Assembly: GCF_964199755.1 (NCBI RefSeq)
Contig: NC_133907.1
Span: 6,515,001-6,579,000, forward strand
Source of the DNA: Larus michahellis
Taxonomy: Eukaryota > Chordata > Aves > Charadriiformes > Laridae
DNA length: 64,000 nucleotides
Direction of reading: 5' to 3'
Both the position numbers and the translations under genes were made by a program. This document shows, piece after piece, positions 14,430 through 26,966 of this stretch (positions are counted from its first letter, which is position 1; the number at the start of each line of letters is the position of its first letter). The notes below the pieces were generated by a model, which was not told the origin of the DNA, made no database searches, and saw nothing but the letters and a program-made list of their open reading frames with translations.

Positions 14430-14620
14430 GGTTAATCACTAGTTTATTAGCTCATGGCCTTAGGCAAACCTAAAATCATTAACAGCCCATTTGTTGGGCT
14501 AATGACTCTTTTTTTACTAGATGTATAATTTAATATATGGTAACTTTCATGCTTAATTATGCTCTTCAAAGCTTCTTTTGAAGGAATTTATTTTTCTGCA
14601 TGCATGTGTGTAAAAGGGTT
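14430..14620. promoter_or_regulatory. Candidate regulatory element with homeodomain-type motifs
   Basis: The block contains GTTAATCAC (14431-14439) and ATCATTAAC (14475-14483), which resemble two HNF1-type half-sites facing each other. TTAATTA follows at 14553-14559 inside a short AT-rich unique stretch. It differs from the GC-rich flank to its left. Function is inferred from motif content only. Confidence 0.25.
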
Positions 14621-15129
14621 GGGAGCTGGCTGGCTTTGCTTGCATGCCACTCTGTGTTAAAACCTAGATAGTTTATTTAAGAAGATTTTAATTTAGATAT
14701 GGGTATTTCCTCCTTTGCTTGTTCTTTCAATATTTTTATCTTTGAGTGCTTGAAAAATAAATAATGATGAATTACCAACATGTTTTAAACGGCATCCTTT
14801 TATGCCCCATTTGTAGCTTGCTACATTGTTTTGGACAAGACGTAAACCCAAAGTCCTGATCAACAGGGCCATTGTGCCAGCAGTTCCCAAATGAATGCGA
14901 GTCTTGATCTCAGTGTCCTGGCCGCGTTCCCGCCTGGTTCACATTTTACTCAACGGCCAGTCCCACTTCAGTTCTCGCTCCCCTCGGTGGGAACGGCGAC
15001 AGAGCACTGTGAAGCGCTGCTAATCCCACGTGCCATTTGCATGCTGCACTTGTAAAGCATCCTGGGATCAGCTGGGATGAAAAAGGCTATGCGTGTAAGA
15101 TGTTTGTCACTGGCACCCCAAATCCGGGA

Positions 15130-16350
15130 CTATATCAATGAACGAAAGCCATGACTTTGTCAATCGGGATGATTTTTTTGAGCTAGGCAGCTGATTGAGA
15201 AGGATAACAAAAATGAATTCGATTTTCTTTCTGTGAGCTCTAGTGTCCCCTTCATGGAGATTAAAAATTTCCCGGTACTCTTTTCAGCTCCACAGAGCAA
15301 GCAAAAGATAATCTCCTGCTTGGATATACTCACACTATTGCGATCCACTAATAGGATCGCCATACAGTTTTGACTTAACAGGCGCTGGGAGAGGATAATC
15401 CTGTTTATTCGGTCATCCAAAACACTGATGATCTGAGATAATCAGTGAGCCGAGAGCAGGGGAGGAGGAGGGATGTGTGAGGTTCTCTGCGCCCAGGTGG
15501 TTCGTCTGGTGGGATGCTTAGCGCTGGGGAAAGGCTTGGTCTCGTTACTGCAGCCCCAACAGAGCACGGGGGAGCACGGAAAGCCTCCTCACGACACAAG
15601 ACACACGGAGAAGCCACCTGATAAAAGAATAGCATTTGGTAGAGTCTGATCCAGATGTTGTGCTCAACAGTCTTCAATTGTTCTTGTTGTGACTGATTTA
15701 ATGTAGAAAGACTCAGGTAAGTGTCCTACTGGCCACATCAGGTACTTTGTACAAAATGCTTTGGCTACCAGGTGGCAGCGATTGCGTGGCAAGCGGATCA
15801 TCTCCCCATACTCACTCGCATTTGGAAAGTTAAATAAAGCTAGTGTCTTGTACTTGGATCCAACTTTGCTAAAAGTACAGCTAATGACATTTTTGGTGGG
15901 CATGAGACACTGCTTTTTCATAGCACACTGAATATTTGTATGCGGCCACTAGATCTCCGTGAATGTAGGGGCACATTCTGCAAATCTCTTTCCAAAAAAT
16001 ATAATCTGTAAGACACTTTCCCTGGTGATCTAGAGATATGCCCTGAAACGGGGGTGTACAGAATCTCTGGAGAGGGCACGTTAGTGAGCTTTCAAAGGAT
16101 TTTCTTTTTCTGTTCTTGTGATCATTAAAACTTTCACACTTCATATTATATCCTAATCACTTGCCCGTCAATTTATTGGCTCGGGTTTCTGCGAAAGGCC
16201 CTATCTTCACTTCTATTTTATCTCAGTCGATGTACGTATTTAGCAGTCAATACTTTCCTATTGTAGATATTTTTGTATCTGTAACATTAACTTTTACAGC
16301 TGACATGAGCCATGGATTAACTTCAAATAGTGTTGTTGACTTGTAAGCCT
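15130..16350. promoter_or_regulatory. Candidate regulatory block containing a CTCF-like site
   Basis: This is unique, balanced-composition sequence with repeated AGATAATC/GATAATC-type motifs (about 15308, 15395 and 15437) and several AT cores. A CTCF-like 14-mer lies at 15765-15778. No repeat or gene accounts for it. Its text resembles conserved noncoding DNA, but I cannot test conservation, and the edges are arbitrary. Confidence 0.25.
15765..15778 (+). promoter_or_regulatory. CTCF-like binding motif
   Basis: CTACCAGGTGGCAG agrees with the CTCF core consensus CCACYAGRKGGCRS at 13 of 14 positions (T instead of C at position 2). CTCF binds such cores at insulators and loop anchors. Occupancy cannot be judged from sequence. 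Confidence 0.45.
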
Positions 16351-19300
16351 TATTTTATGATCTCTGAGCTGTCATAGTCCAGATGACAGGTTTATGGTTT
16401 GGGAAGCCAGTAGCAATGGCTGAGCAATCGCTCACTAGTCTTTATAACTAATACAGTGTAGCTAGGTGCAACTCCTCACCATGGTGACACTTGCAAATAT
16501 TGAACACACATAAAATGATTCATGGGACCCAGCATAATGCTTGCTTTAATTAATATTTTACAAGATACTAGCTTTATTTAACTTTCCAGATGAGCATGGA
16601 CATGGGGAGACGATCCGAAGGACAGAATGTTGCTATGTAAAATTTATAGGCACTCATGTTTGTGTGCTTGTTTTTAAAATAAAATTTAAAAAAATATATA
16701 TTTTTTTTTCTTCTCTCTCTGCTGGCAGGTGTTCAGGGCCCTGCAAGTGGCTCCTGTGGATTTTTTTTTGCGTGTGTATTGAACGATGAGCTCTGAAAAG
16801 TGGCGTTCTTGCTCTCCTGCCTTCCTTCCTCCCTTTGCATTCAAATGCCGTCAGTATCGCGGGGCTGTGTTCTTCCTGAAGGCGCGTCGGGCTACCTTGT
16901 GCGGAGAGCACCGTGCTGTGGCACAGCCCCGGGGGGAAGCGCACAGCATCACTCTCTATCTGCTGTAGGCGAGCACTGACGTACCGCGACCACCGGGCCC
17001 TTCAGAACTCGAGATTTAGCCGTTTTCCCCTGAAGGAATGACATCTTTTGGGCAAGCAACACCAGATTCTTGACTAGAGTTGACAGGAAATCAGGGAGTA
17101 TGGTAGTTGCAGACCTTTGGGGCTCTGTGGGTCTCTTCTAAAGAAACAGGAAGGGCTAACCAAGATTAACAAGCCTTCTGGCACTGGCTGTAAGTGGGTT
17201 TGTAAATAAATTAAAAAAATCTTGTAGGGTTTGAAAACTGGAAATGACTGGTGTTATTCAAGGGTTGAAGTGGTTTTGCTAAGTGCTAGTACTTCTTAAA
17301 TCATCCCCCAGGGAGCAGCAGTAAAGCGGCACAGGCTTAATTTGGTTTCATGAGTCACTGCAGGGACGGAGCGGGTTTCCCCGCTGCTCAGCCTCTGCGT
17401 GTTGTCCACCCTGCCTGGCTGCGGTCCAGCCCCGTCCTTGCGAGACTCTGGGCAGTCCGTCTTGCTGGAGAGGACCCTGTGGAGGTGGCTGTCCCCGATC
17501 TCCCTTCCACCCCATGCGGTCAGCATGCAGTGAGGACCGAGCCCGGTTCATCGGCTAAGCAATGCCAAGCTTCCCTCCACCGTGCCGACCACGGCTGCTG
17601 TTGACACAGAAAGCTGCTTTTGTGGCACCAGCATCAGCCTCTGGCTGGAGACGAGCTCAGCTGAAGCTGATGCTGGGTAGGTGATGCTGGAGACACTGAT
17701 CTGTGAATGCTGTGCTTCTAGGAGGTCCTTTCTAATGCTCCGGTGTTTTCTTCTTCCCAAACGCTGTGGGAGATCCAAACAGCCATGGCAGCAAAATGTT
17801 CCCATAGGAAATTAGCCACAAGACTGTACTTCGGAAGTGGACTGCTGTGATGAGTTTACCAGATGCACTTTAACTGGAATTCATTGCACCTAAGAATCAA
17901 TCTACAGACCAGGAAAAAGCTTCAGCTGGCAGAGGATGCATCAGCCCATCTACCTAGATGGTGGTCGCGCCATCCTTAGAAGTGATCGTATCCAGGTACT
18001 TTCCCTTTGGTTATGTCCTAACAATCTGAGATAACCCTTCACATTCTTCTTCTAGCAATGACACGATGACCAACAAGGAGGAGGCTTGTGGGTGCACAGC
18101 TTCACAGTGTGGAAACCCCTGAAAAAAAACCTGTTCCTCAATGCTTAGGTTTAGATATAAATTCCCCTTCTACAACTAAGATTTCCGGTTGTAATTTTTC
18201 CAACCATAATTGTAAACAAGCAAACATTATCAGATCTTTTCGACTCACGAGCATTCTTCTGCAAGCAAGGGGAAAAAATGGCCCATCGTTACTCCGGTTT
18301 GTCACATGACCCAAAGAATTGTCCGTTAGTTCCCAATCATTTTATATAAAATTGAGAGCAATGAAGACACTGACAGCACTTTTATTTGTCTATATAGAAT
18401 CCTGCAGAGGTGGCAGAGAAAAAATCCCGCACTAATAAAATAATAAATTCTTCTTCACGTTAACATAAAATACTTTTACAATGATGAAAAGATTTGGATT
18501 CACTCCAGTGTGGTTTTCCCTGCATGGTTGGTTTTTGCATTTCTTTGTTTGCTCTTTGTAGTCCATTTTCAGTTGGGGTTTTTTTTTTCTTTCCAAGTCT
18601 GACATATAGCATGATGTTATGAATTCTGGCCTGTGACAGCTTGAGGACTATGTTTATTTGTTTAGACAAAAATCTCTTTCCTTCCAAGTCTATTTTAAAT
18701 GCCATGGAAACGTTCTCTTAGTCCTGAGGTTTTGTTTGTCGTTGTTAGTTATTAAAAACCTATGCTCGAGGTCAGCAGTGACTCAACCATCTTTTGCAGG
18801 AGGCATCCTCCACAGTCCAGGGATGGCGTTGGGAAGTCATGAGGGGATGATGGAGAGGAGAGGACGATCGAGGTACAGGAAATTTTTCTAGATGATTTGA
18901 AAGGTTTCTTTGTCTTTGAAATGTGTACAACCAGAAGCAACCACGAGGCGGGAGGTGAAAGCTGAAACTGCTACGCTAAAGCCTGGCCCAGTCCAACGTC
19001 GGGGACAGCCTCTGGTGAGTTTTGTTTCTTCCCCTGTCCTCGCAGTTGGGAATGTGCCGTGATTTAAAACCACTATAGCATTAACTGCCCCATTACACAA
19101 AGCAGAAAGCTGAGTGACTGACCTCATCACTTAGAGCAAGTGTTTTAATGCTGGCCAAAGTTCAAATCAATCAAAAGGTCGAACTTGTTTAAGGCAGTGA
19201 GTGATAAGAGAGGGGATGGCTCAGGAAGCTCGTTTCCAGCCGTTGAAATAGAGCCAGCCTGGCCGCAGGAAAAACTCCAGATAGCACAAACCCTGGAAAA

Positions 19301-21137
19301 CTGTGACAGCGCGGAAACTGAGGGCTGAGCCTCCCCTTGCTGGAGTCAGTGGCCGCAGGGAGTTCCCACCAAATTCGATACAAGAAAACTGGACCCTGGT
19401 GAATAGGACTTCAGGTAATTCTCCTGGCAAGGCCTGGTCAGGAGTCAAGTCGTACTTTCCTTAAATTCGGTGAGGTTTTTAGCCAGATGGTGGAAACGGA
19501 CTGTTAGAGGAAAATGAGTTTTCCTAGCTGGAAGATTGGTCCCTGTGAAGAACAGAAGACCCGAGGTTGCATTTTTTATTAAGCATGCTCGTAACGTAGC
19601 AGCTCTCTGAAATGGCAGACCTCTGGTGGCATCTCCATCAGCATGGGCATGGTGGTTAAAGAGACATGCAAAACTTCTGGTCATTAAGAGAAGCTTGAGG
19701 GAAGCTGAAACAGTCTGACAAAAGAGGACAGTTTATCCCCTTTGGGAGGAATGGAAGGGAAGAGAAAAATCATGCCTTGCTCAGTTGAGGCTGGAACAGA
19801 CATTTTTCCCAGGCTGTCAAAGGCAGAGGTTTTTCCCTCCCAGTGTTTGCCTCTGTGCAGGGGAGAACATGGACTTCATGGAAAACTTACCTTCTCATTC
19901 TGAGTGGGGCTGCTCAGCACCTCCAGCCTCTTTGGAAAACTCTTCCCACAGTTTGTACTGGCTGCTTTTCCGAGGATCTAATGGCTTTATTTAAAACAAA
20001 CCAAAAAAAAAAAGAGAAATGGGAGTGAGGACTTGTTAGTGTGTTCCTGCCATTTGAATGATGATGGGGGACATTACTGGGCAGCTAGAAAGCCCATTAA
20101 CCTCCATGGTGCATGGCCATGCTTTCATAAGCTTGCAATGGATGGATTTTTTCGATATACTTTTTTTTTTTTTTTGTCAAAGAAAGCATTCTCCAAGGAC
20201 AACCACAGAAAAAATCCCTGGCCTTTTTGGCAGAATTCCCTGTAACTTACATAGCCAGGGTTTTCTGTGCTCCAGCTCTTGTGTCACGTTCTCAACACAC
20301 CCAGGGCCAAATGAAGATCTTTTCACTTAGGGCTGAATCTGACCCTTCTTCTGGTATGGAAAAGATGTGAATAGTCCTATGGGCGGATGAAGAAAGGTGG
20401 TACTTGGGATGAGGAAAGGTGGCCCAGGCTGCTGGCCTGGCATTAAGAGGAAGGATGGGTTGAGGACCAAGCCACAGGACCAGCGTTGCTTGTTAGGTAC
20501 GATGGGAAGTGGTGGAAGGTCCACCAGGCTGGGAGGGAGGCTACAGCAGCAGTGCTGGTGGGTGGACAGAACTCTTTGGTGTTATTGCACGTTACTGTTG
20601 TCTAACTGAAAGAGAACTGTAACGGAAAGCAACGTGGCTGCCTCTGAGCTCAGTCCTGCAGAAGCACTAGCACAGTGCAGGCAAACAGGCACTTTGTGAC
20701 ATTCTGGGCCTCTTTCTGTCAACGGTGGTCTTCTCAGCAGGAAGCAATACCGTGCCCCCAGGTTTGCCAAGCTGGTGGCCACTGCACGGTGGCTGCACCC
20801 CAAAAATATTGCTATGGTGGTAAGAAATCCAGGATCTCCCTTGGAAGGCAGGAGGCATCGCGGACCTGGGACTTGGGTGAAGACCAGGCAGAGGTTCCCT
20901 GAGGTCCAGCTCCAGCCTGCCCAGCCCAGGAGGGTGTCTGCACGTCTCGTCCCTCCAGACTGAAGTTAGGTCTGCTCTGCTTTTTGCTCACCCTCTACTT
21001 CACTGTTGGCAAAACCAATACCAGCAGCAACGCTGCAACAGAGAATGGGGTTTTTTCGGAGCTCTGATTCATGAAACCAGATGTGCCTGTGCTTTTTTCA
21101 AGCTCATTTGAATGTTTGCAATGGACTTCTAGCTTTT

Positions 21138-21215
21138 CAAAATCATCAGTTACCAGATGTCTTTTAAATTGTCTATCTTGCAAAATCATCGGTTACCAGA
21201 TGTCTTTTAAATTGT
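21138..21215. repeat. Tandem duplication, 35-bp unit, 43-bp period
   Basis: Positions 21138-21172 and 21181-21215 are identical except for one A/G change. Both start CAAAATCATC and end TTTTAAATTGT, and an 8-bp spacer separates them. The near identity points to a recent local duplication. Confidence 0.95.
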
Positions 21216-23030
21216 AAACCTCTGTAGCCAGAGGTTAAAACTGTGTCAAAACAGTCACTGATAAGAATTTGTATTACACTTAAAATACACTATGATTTCC
21301 TCCAGCTCTTTGCCCTGAAAAGTTCTCTCACGGAAATTTTATGGCTCGCAAAAGATTTGCCACCTGCCCATTGCTATAGTTTCGGTCCCGGATTTACTGA
21401 TAAATGCTTTTAATAATTAACAGTTGCAGGGGCTCCATACCTCTGTCTGACAGAGATCTCATCTCTCTGACAGTAGAAAAAAGGCCTGTTGTAACTGGAA
21501 GAGTCATGCGGGCTGAGTGCTGGTGGAAGGTACCCGCCGTTGTACACTCTGGGTCCAAATGCAGATCTTCCTCTGGGGTTGAAGCTGTTCGTAAGCAGAA
21601 TTTTGTCCTGGGCCTGGTTTTGAGCTCGAGGTAGCCGGAGGAGCAGGGATGCTTGCCGGGTTCCTAAGGTAAAGGAGGTTTGGGGGCTGAATGGGGCTGG
21701 GAAGGAGCTGTGCAAGCGGAAAGGATGAGCAGGTTGGGCTGTGACTTTCCTTCTTAACCCCGTCCTCCAGGGTCTCATCCAGCCTCTGTGCTGGCTGCCA
21801 AAATCTCATACTGAGTAGCTATTTTGGGATAGATCAACACCAAGAATTACTTTAGAGATGTTTGGAAAGAGACTTAATAAAATCAACTAATAAGGTTTGA
21901 CGTGCTGAAGATTAGAAAGAGCCTTTCCAAACATCTGCCCTGACCTCGGAGGTGGGAGGCTCAACGGAGATGTGCGTGTCCCCGGGGCTGGGGTGTCCTC
22001 TCCTGGGATGGCCGATGGGACATGGCCCGCCGCTGCGAGCTGCACAGGCAGCTCACCTCTTTGCAAAGCCATCTCTGAACTCCGCGGGCAAACCAGCAGG
22101 ATGACATTGCACCGGCTGGTGGCCTGAAAAGGAAAAATAAAAACAAAGCAGGAGGGAAAAGGCAGCTCTAAGCTGTTGTGTCGAGGGGCTGGGAGCAGCC
22201 AAGCTCTCTGTGCAGCAGGCGGCTGGGGCTGCTGACTTCAGCAGTTGTCCCCGTGTAAATCATCCTGTCCCCGGACCAGAGGGCTCACGTGGTCAGTGCC
22301 AGGGGAGCTGGGGGTCCCTGCCGACGGCAGGGCAAGCTCCGCTGAAACAGCAGAGCCACCGCACCGCCCTCGCCCCTTGTTACGGGCGCAACGGCGAATC
22401 GCTCTGGGCTCTCCGCTTCTGGTTTTGCTTTGATGATTTTTATTTTTTTTTCCCTTTTTTGTCATAGGACCAGCCCAGAATAGAATCACGAGATGGGTGC
22501 TTATTACTTTCCAAATAATCTATACACTGTTTTTAGTGCTGACGCTGTGTGTGAAAGGCCGTGTCACCACTGCGCTCATGTTTCCATGTGACACTGCAGC
22601 TCACTTGTTTTTTCCCATTTCTTAACTAATAAGTGAAATGAGTTTGACAGCCTTGGTTTCAGCTTGAGCTTGTTGGTTCCCATGTCACAGATAGGCTCGG
22701 TTAGCAGCAAGTTCTTGTCAGGAGAAGAGAATTACAGTTCAAGCTTGAAATGTGCTAGCGTCCAGTGCAAAGTTTTAAATTCTTGACCAAAGTTAGATAA
22801 AGCTGGCTGAAAGTGTGACGTTTGAAATACACTATCTATTTATCTTTTCCTTCTGACCAAAAATACCTAGAGTGGAAGTATGTGCTTTATTTGCATCTGA
22901 GCAGAGAACAGTTGAGCTCCTCTAAAGAAAAGAGTAAACACAGCATTTTAAATATTGGGGTTTTTTTAAAAAATCTGTGCAACTCTTCCTCTATATATAT
23001 GTATATTACTTATATTAAAAAAAGAAAAGT

Positions 23031-23046
23031 TGTACATATATGTACA
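23031..23046. repeat. Perfect 16-bp palindrome in AT-rich DNA
   Basis: TGTACATATATGTACA is its own reverse complement. It lies in a TA-rich stretch (22985-23055) and probably arose from simple-sequence expansion. Confidence 0.8.
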
Positions 23047-23924
23047 TATATCTTTAAAGAAAACAGAATGATTTATTTTCAAGGTGTAGGAAGGCTTATT
23101 TAACTGGTAATAAGAAAAAAATGCTAGCTCTCCCACAGTAGTCATTAATAGCTCCGAGTTCCAGCCTGAGTACAGATGGAGCTTTGATATTATCACAGTT
23201 TTGCAGTGACTAAGTGCTGTATATCCTGCTGCTAATCCTGTGGTGGAAATCGGCTGCTCTTAACACCTGGTGCCAAGACGCAACTATTTGCCTGAACCTG
23301 ACACAAGTGATTTCAGCTGCGGCATCTGCAGCCTCCTGGGCTGGATTTTGGGCACATCCCAGCTCGGTTAAGCCAACGCCGGGCGCTTTCTCTGACTTGT
23401 GCTGTGTGCCGAGGTCCTCCCGCCTCCTCCTGTACAACAGCCCCTCCGTTCTGGGCTGCCCTCCTGGGTCGCTCTCAGCTCAGCTATTTATTCAAGCTCC
23501 ATTTTTCTGTGCTCGTCGGGGACCGCTCCTCCCCTCCGGGTGCCCAGAAAGAGGATTTGTTTTTAGGCAATGTTTTTAGTTATACTTTCCAGCAGGATGA
23601 GCTATCTCGCGTCGCAGCTTGGGCGAGGGAGGAACAGCATGTGAAATCCAGCCGCTTCCAGGGTCAAATGAGGAGCGAGTGCCTGCGGAGCTGGTAGCCC
23701 CGGGCTCCGCCGGAGCGATGCTGAGCCTCCCCCGCCGACCGTGGCTGGGCAGGGAGCGTGGGCGCTGTGAAAAAGGAAGTCAGATGTAGAGTCCCGATGG
23801 TTTTGGCCACTTTGCTAACTTTCTGCAAGCGGGTCTTGTTCTTTAAGAGTTTTTTAGGAGCTGAGTGGAAGACTTCAGGGGTTTTTAGAGGGGCTTTTTT
23901 TGGTAACAGTTTGCTAAATTTATG

Positions 23925-24005
23925 GTTTAGATCTGAAGGGACCCTTAGCCTGACCTCCGATATATAACATAGAGTATTGAATTTCATGCACTTAACTCCC
24001 ACAGT
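23925..24005 (-). mobile_element. Ancient CR1-like LINE 3' tail fragment
   Basis: The plus strand reads GAAGGGACCC, then GCCTGACCTCC, a degenerate ATAACATAG segment and GAATTTCATGCA. This is the antisense order of an old amniote CR1-type 3' end (the usual form runs: reduced 'GAAGGGACC..TCTGACCTCC..ATAACACAGG..GAATTTCA'). It is much more diverged than the other copies here, so older. Subfamily cannot be assigned by eye. Confidence 0.5.
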
Positions 24006-24343
24006 CTGTCCAAGAACTGGCTGACCACAGTGCTTTCCTAAGGAAAAAAAAAAAAAATAAAAGAGCTCTTAAATGCAGTCATTTCAGCATGGTAGAAATG
24101 TTTTTTTTATTCCTAATAACATGCCGAGAGCTAGGAGTCACGTGGATTTTCAAGAAAGCTCTCAGACAAAGATCTCCTGACCGAGGCTCTCCCTTGACCC
24201 CATCATTCTCCCCAAATTGCGCTCCGCCTGCTGCTGTCTCCTCTCCTGGGCATGCTGGAGGTTAGAGAGATGCAAAATAAGCCTCAGGGGCAGAGAGGGA
24301 AGAGGTATCCATTTTGGGAATAAGGAAGGGGCAGGCTGAAAGC

Positions 24344-24538
24344 ACAGAATCATAGAATCATAGGCTGGTTTGGGTTGGAAGGCACCTTAAAGATCATCTA
24401 GTTCCAACCCCCCCTGCCCTGGGCAGGGACACCTCCCACCAGCCCAGGTTGCTCCAAGCCCCGTCCAGCCTGGCCTTGAACCCCTCCAGGGATGGGGCAG
24501 CCACAGCTTCTCTGGGCCAGGGGCTCACCACCCTTAGA
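24344..24538 (-). mobile_element. CR1 LINE, 5'-truncated 3' end
   Basis: The plus strand begins with ACAGAATCATAGAATCATAG, the complement of the CR1 terminal octamers, then GGTTTGGGTTGGAAGGCACC and the CR1 3' UTR/ORF2-end sequence. It is about 195 bp, and internal ORF2 sequence is missing, as is usual for CR1. It is the same subfamily as the plus-strand copy at 38467-38666. Compared with that copy it lacks about 9 bp (CAACCTGGG) between short CTGGG repeats, consistent with a slippage deletion. CR1 copies normally lack target-site duplications, and none is obvious. Confidence 0.92.
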
Positions 24539-25039
24539 AAACAGGGATCATTTAACCCGGCTCCGCAGCAAACGGGGTTAATCTGACCTTGCCCTACATT
24601 TGGGTGGGAAAGTGTCAACTCAAAACAAGTATTTCTTATTCCACGCAGATGTTGGCAGCGATGTATGAACCATCACCGCTGTTCCTTTGCCTTGCAATAG
24701 CGCTGCGACACAAACCCTGTTGGGCTGGGCACTTCACCGGTGCAGAGCAAAAACCTGCCCCTGCCACAAAGAGGTCTCAGGCTCACAAGGTAATTACTTA
24801 TCTTCGTCCACTAATTTAACCTTCCCCTCCCCCACCCCCTTTTTTTTTTTGCATTACCCAGATAATATCGTTTCTCTCCCAGACTCAAAATAAAACAACA
24901 ACAAATAAATGATTTCCTGTAACCTCCTGAGATAGGGGGAACCGAGACAGACGTGTTGCCATCAGGCACTGACTCCCTGAGGTAATGGAGGATTGGGGGT
25001 GCGTCGGGGGGACACGCAGATCTGGGAAGCTGCAGCATG

Positions 25040-25270
25040 GCTTTGCTAAAATGACACAGCCAAAGATATTCTAGAGATTATCCTCCAAAAACTCCGTGGT
25101 CCAAGGGCTTAATGACTTAAATAGCGGTCGAATGGCTGCTTATTATCAATTGCCTATTGCCAGTTGAACTGCATTAATGAAAGTTTCTTGATAAAAGCTG
25201 CCTTATCACCCGGAACTGAGATACCCAGTCTAATGTGCTCCTGCAAGGCTGGAGGAAATGCTCCTCTCGG
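25040..25270. promoter_or_regulatory. Candidate conserved regulatory element with GATA and homeodomain motifs
   Basis: Unique sequence contains TTATC/GATAA GATA-type sites at 25143-25147, 25190-25194 and 25203-25207. It also holds an ATTAAT palindrome at 25173-25178 and GCTTAATGACTTAA near 25107. Motif density exceeds that of the flanks and no repeat is present. The functional call is inference. Confidence 0.3.
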
Positions 25271-26929
25271 CAGCAAAACAGACGATGTGTCGCTTCCCTG
25301 AATTAGGCTGAGTCAAATGGATGGTCAGGCCCTCCGGAAAGATGCAATTTCTTTCACCTTTTGGTGTTACAGGACCGCTTTAGCCATGTGCCAGAAAGGA
25401 TTTTGGCTGCTTGCAGGACTTTAGAGTCCAAGCAAACACACCTTGCTGGCCATTTGCAGTGGCCCAGGCCAATAGCCACCGGCAGTGTCACCGCGCCCCA
25501 AGGGGACAGCACTATACATCCCTCTGCCATAACCGCGTACCGCCTTGGAGAAAATGGGTTGAAAATGGTATTTAACATTGTTGATTATGATTTTTTTCAG
25601 ATTTATTACCTGTTTTTTTTGTTCACTGTTTGGCTGCCTGCTCCCCCTCCATCTGCCAGCCCTGTAATCCACCTCCTCTTATCTCAGCACAGTTCGCTCC
25701 ACCTCTTGCTCATTTTCATTTTATTGCCTAGCTAATCTCATCCTCCTGCTTTTCCTGACACTGCTCCCCCCTCCCCATCTGTGGAGATTAAATCACTGCT
25801 CCTTTTGTTTGGTGCCACTCAAAATTCCCTCATTTCACTCAGGCTTTGGGATGCTTCCAGGCACTTTTGCTGTTGTTGCACACATCCGTTTTCCTGGCAC
25901 AAAAAGGCCCGTCAGCATCTGATGGAAGCGTTAGTGAGTCCTCGTTTCAACCAGTTCTCAGAAATGTCCTGAATCTGAAATGGAGCTGAGCTCAGCCTGA
26001 GACACGCAGAGTGCAGCGGAGGCAGCTCTATGTGTCTGGACCCTACAGGACCATCGGTGGGATGCTTAGGACAGCTCTGCGGTGGCGTCAGAGCACCTCA
26101 GTGATAGTTGAGAAAAATCTACATCGAAGGCATGGGCTTGAAAATCTCCAAGCTACCAAAATGCGAAGTTCTGGAAGTGGTTTCTCATGTTGTTAGGTGT
26201 TGAATCGGTGTAGTCAACCCATCTTCCCTATTTGCAGCGTCCAGTGGCGTGCCAATATTCACGGCCTCACAAGTCTAATAAATTCTAATTACTGCTGAGG
26301 GTTTTAGGCTCAAAGTCGAAACCAGCCTCCCTGTTTGAGGGTGCTAAGTGCATCCTGGTTTGGGGTCAGGACTGCAGGCACGGGTGGGGACACTGGATTT
26401 TCAAGGTACATGTTTCTGGCACCTTCCCACAAGGGTGCTGGAGACTCTCCTGCCAGTGCTTCCTCCATCTGTGTGAGTGCGCCAGTCCACTGACCTCAGT
26501 GCTGCTAACGTCGGCTCAGAACTGGAACGGGCAGAGCCTTTAACCACCCGGCAAACCCCAGACAATTTCAAAATGGCTTACAGCTGGGGGACCAAGTCCC
26601 TTTACAGGACTCCTGGCAGCTGTCAGGCTGCTGTTCTTCCCCACTGTGGGCACCCAACCGTGTTTGCTGCCGGCGGCTGGATGAGAACAAGTCCTAAAGT
26701 CTTGATTCAAATAACCCCCGCTTTGAGTACACGGGAGATACTCCCCTGAGTGCAGACCACTGCTGTTTGGCCCTAATTGTTGAGATTAAGTATTCATTTT
26801 TAATCTGTTCGGTTTTTATCTCTTGCCTTACTTCTCAACTCGCAATGCCAAGCGTGGTGCATTTGCTATATCTCCTCTCACTACTTTTATCTGCCAACAT
26901 GTTTTAAATAAGTTTAAAGAGTACAAGAG

Positions 26930-26931
<2 letters not shown>

Positions 26932-26963
<32 letters not shown>
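26932..26963. repeat. Poly-A tract, 32 A
   Basis: An uninterrupted run of A is flanked by unique sequence. No retrocopy or SINE body is visible on its 5' side and no flanking direct repeat is evident. Confidence 0.9.

Positions 26964-26966
<3 letters not shown>

Larger units (their letters stand above)
16351..23924. other. Intergenic, no gene recognised
   Basis: The stretch is unique sequence of mixed composition. CpG-richer pockets lie at about 16840-17010 and 22010-22440. It also holds homopolymer runs, a short tandem duplication at 21138-21215 and an AT-rich palindrome at 23031-23046. ORFs of up to about 120 codons occur on both strands without recognisable domains. Confidence 0.5.

Noticed and set aside
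26760-26963. Possible processed pseudogene ending in the 32-A tract
   Set aside because: The sequence 5' of the A run shows no coding similarity, and I see no flanking direct repeat.
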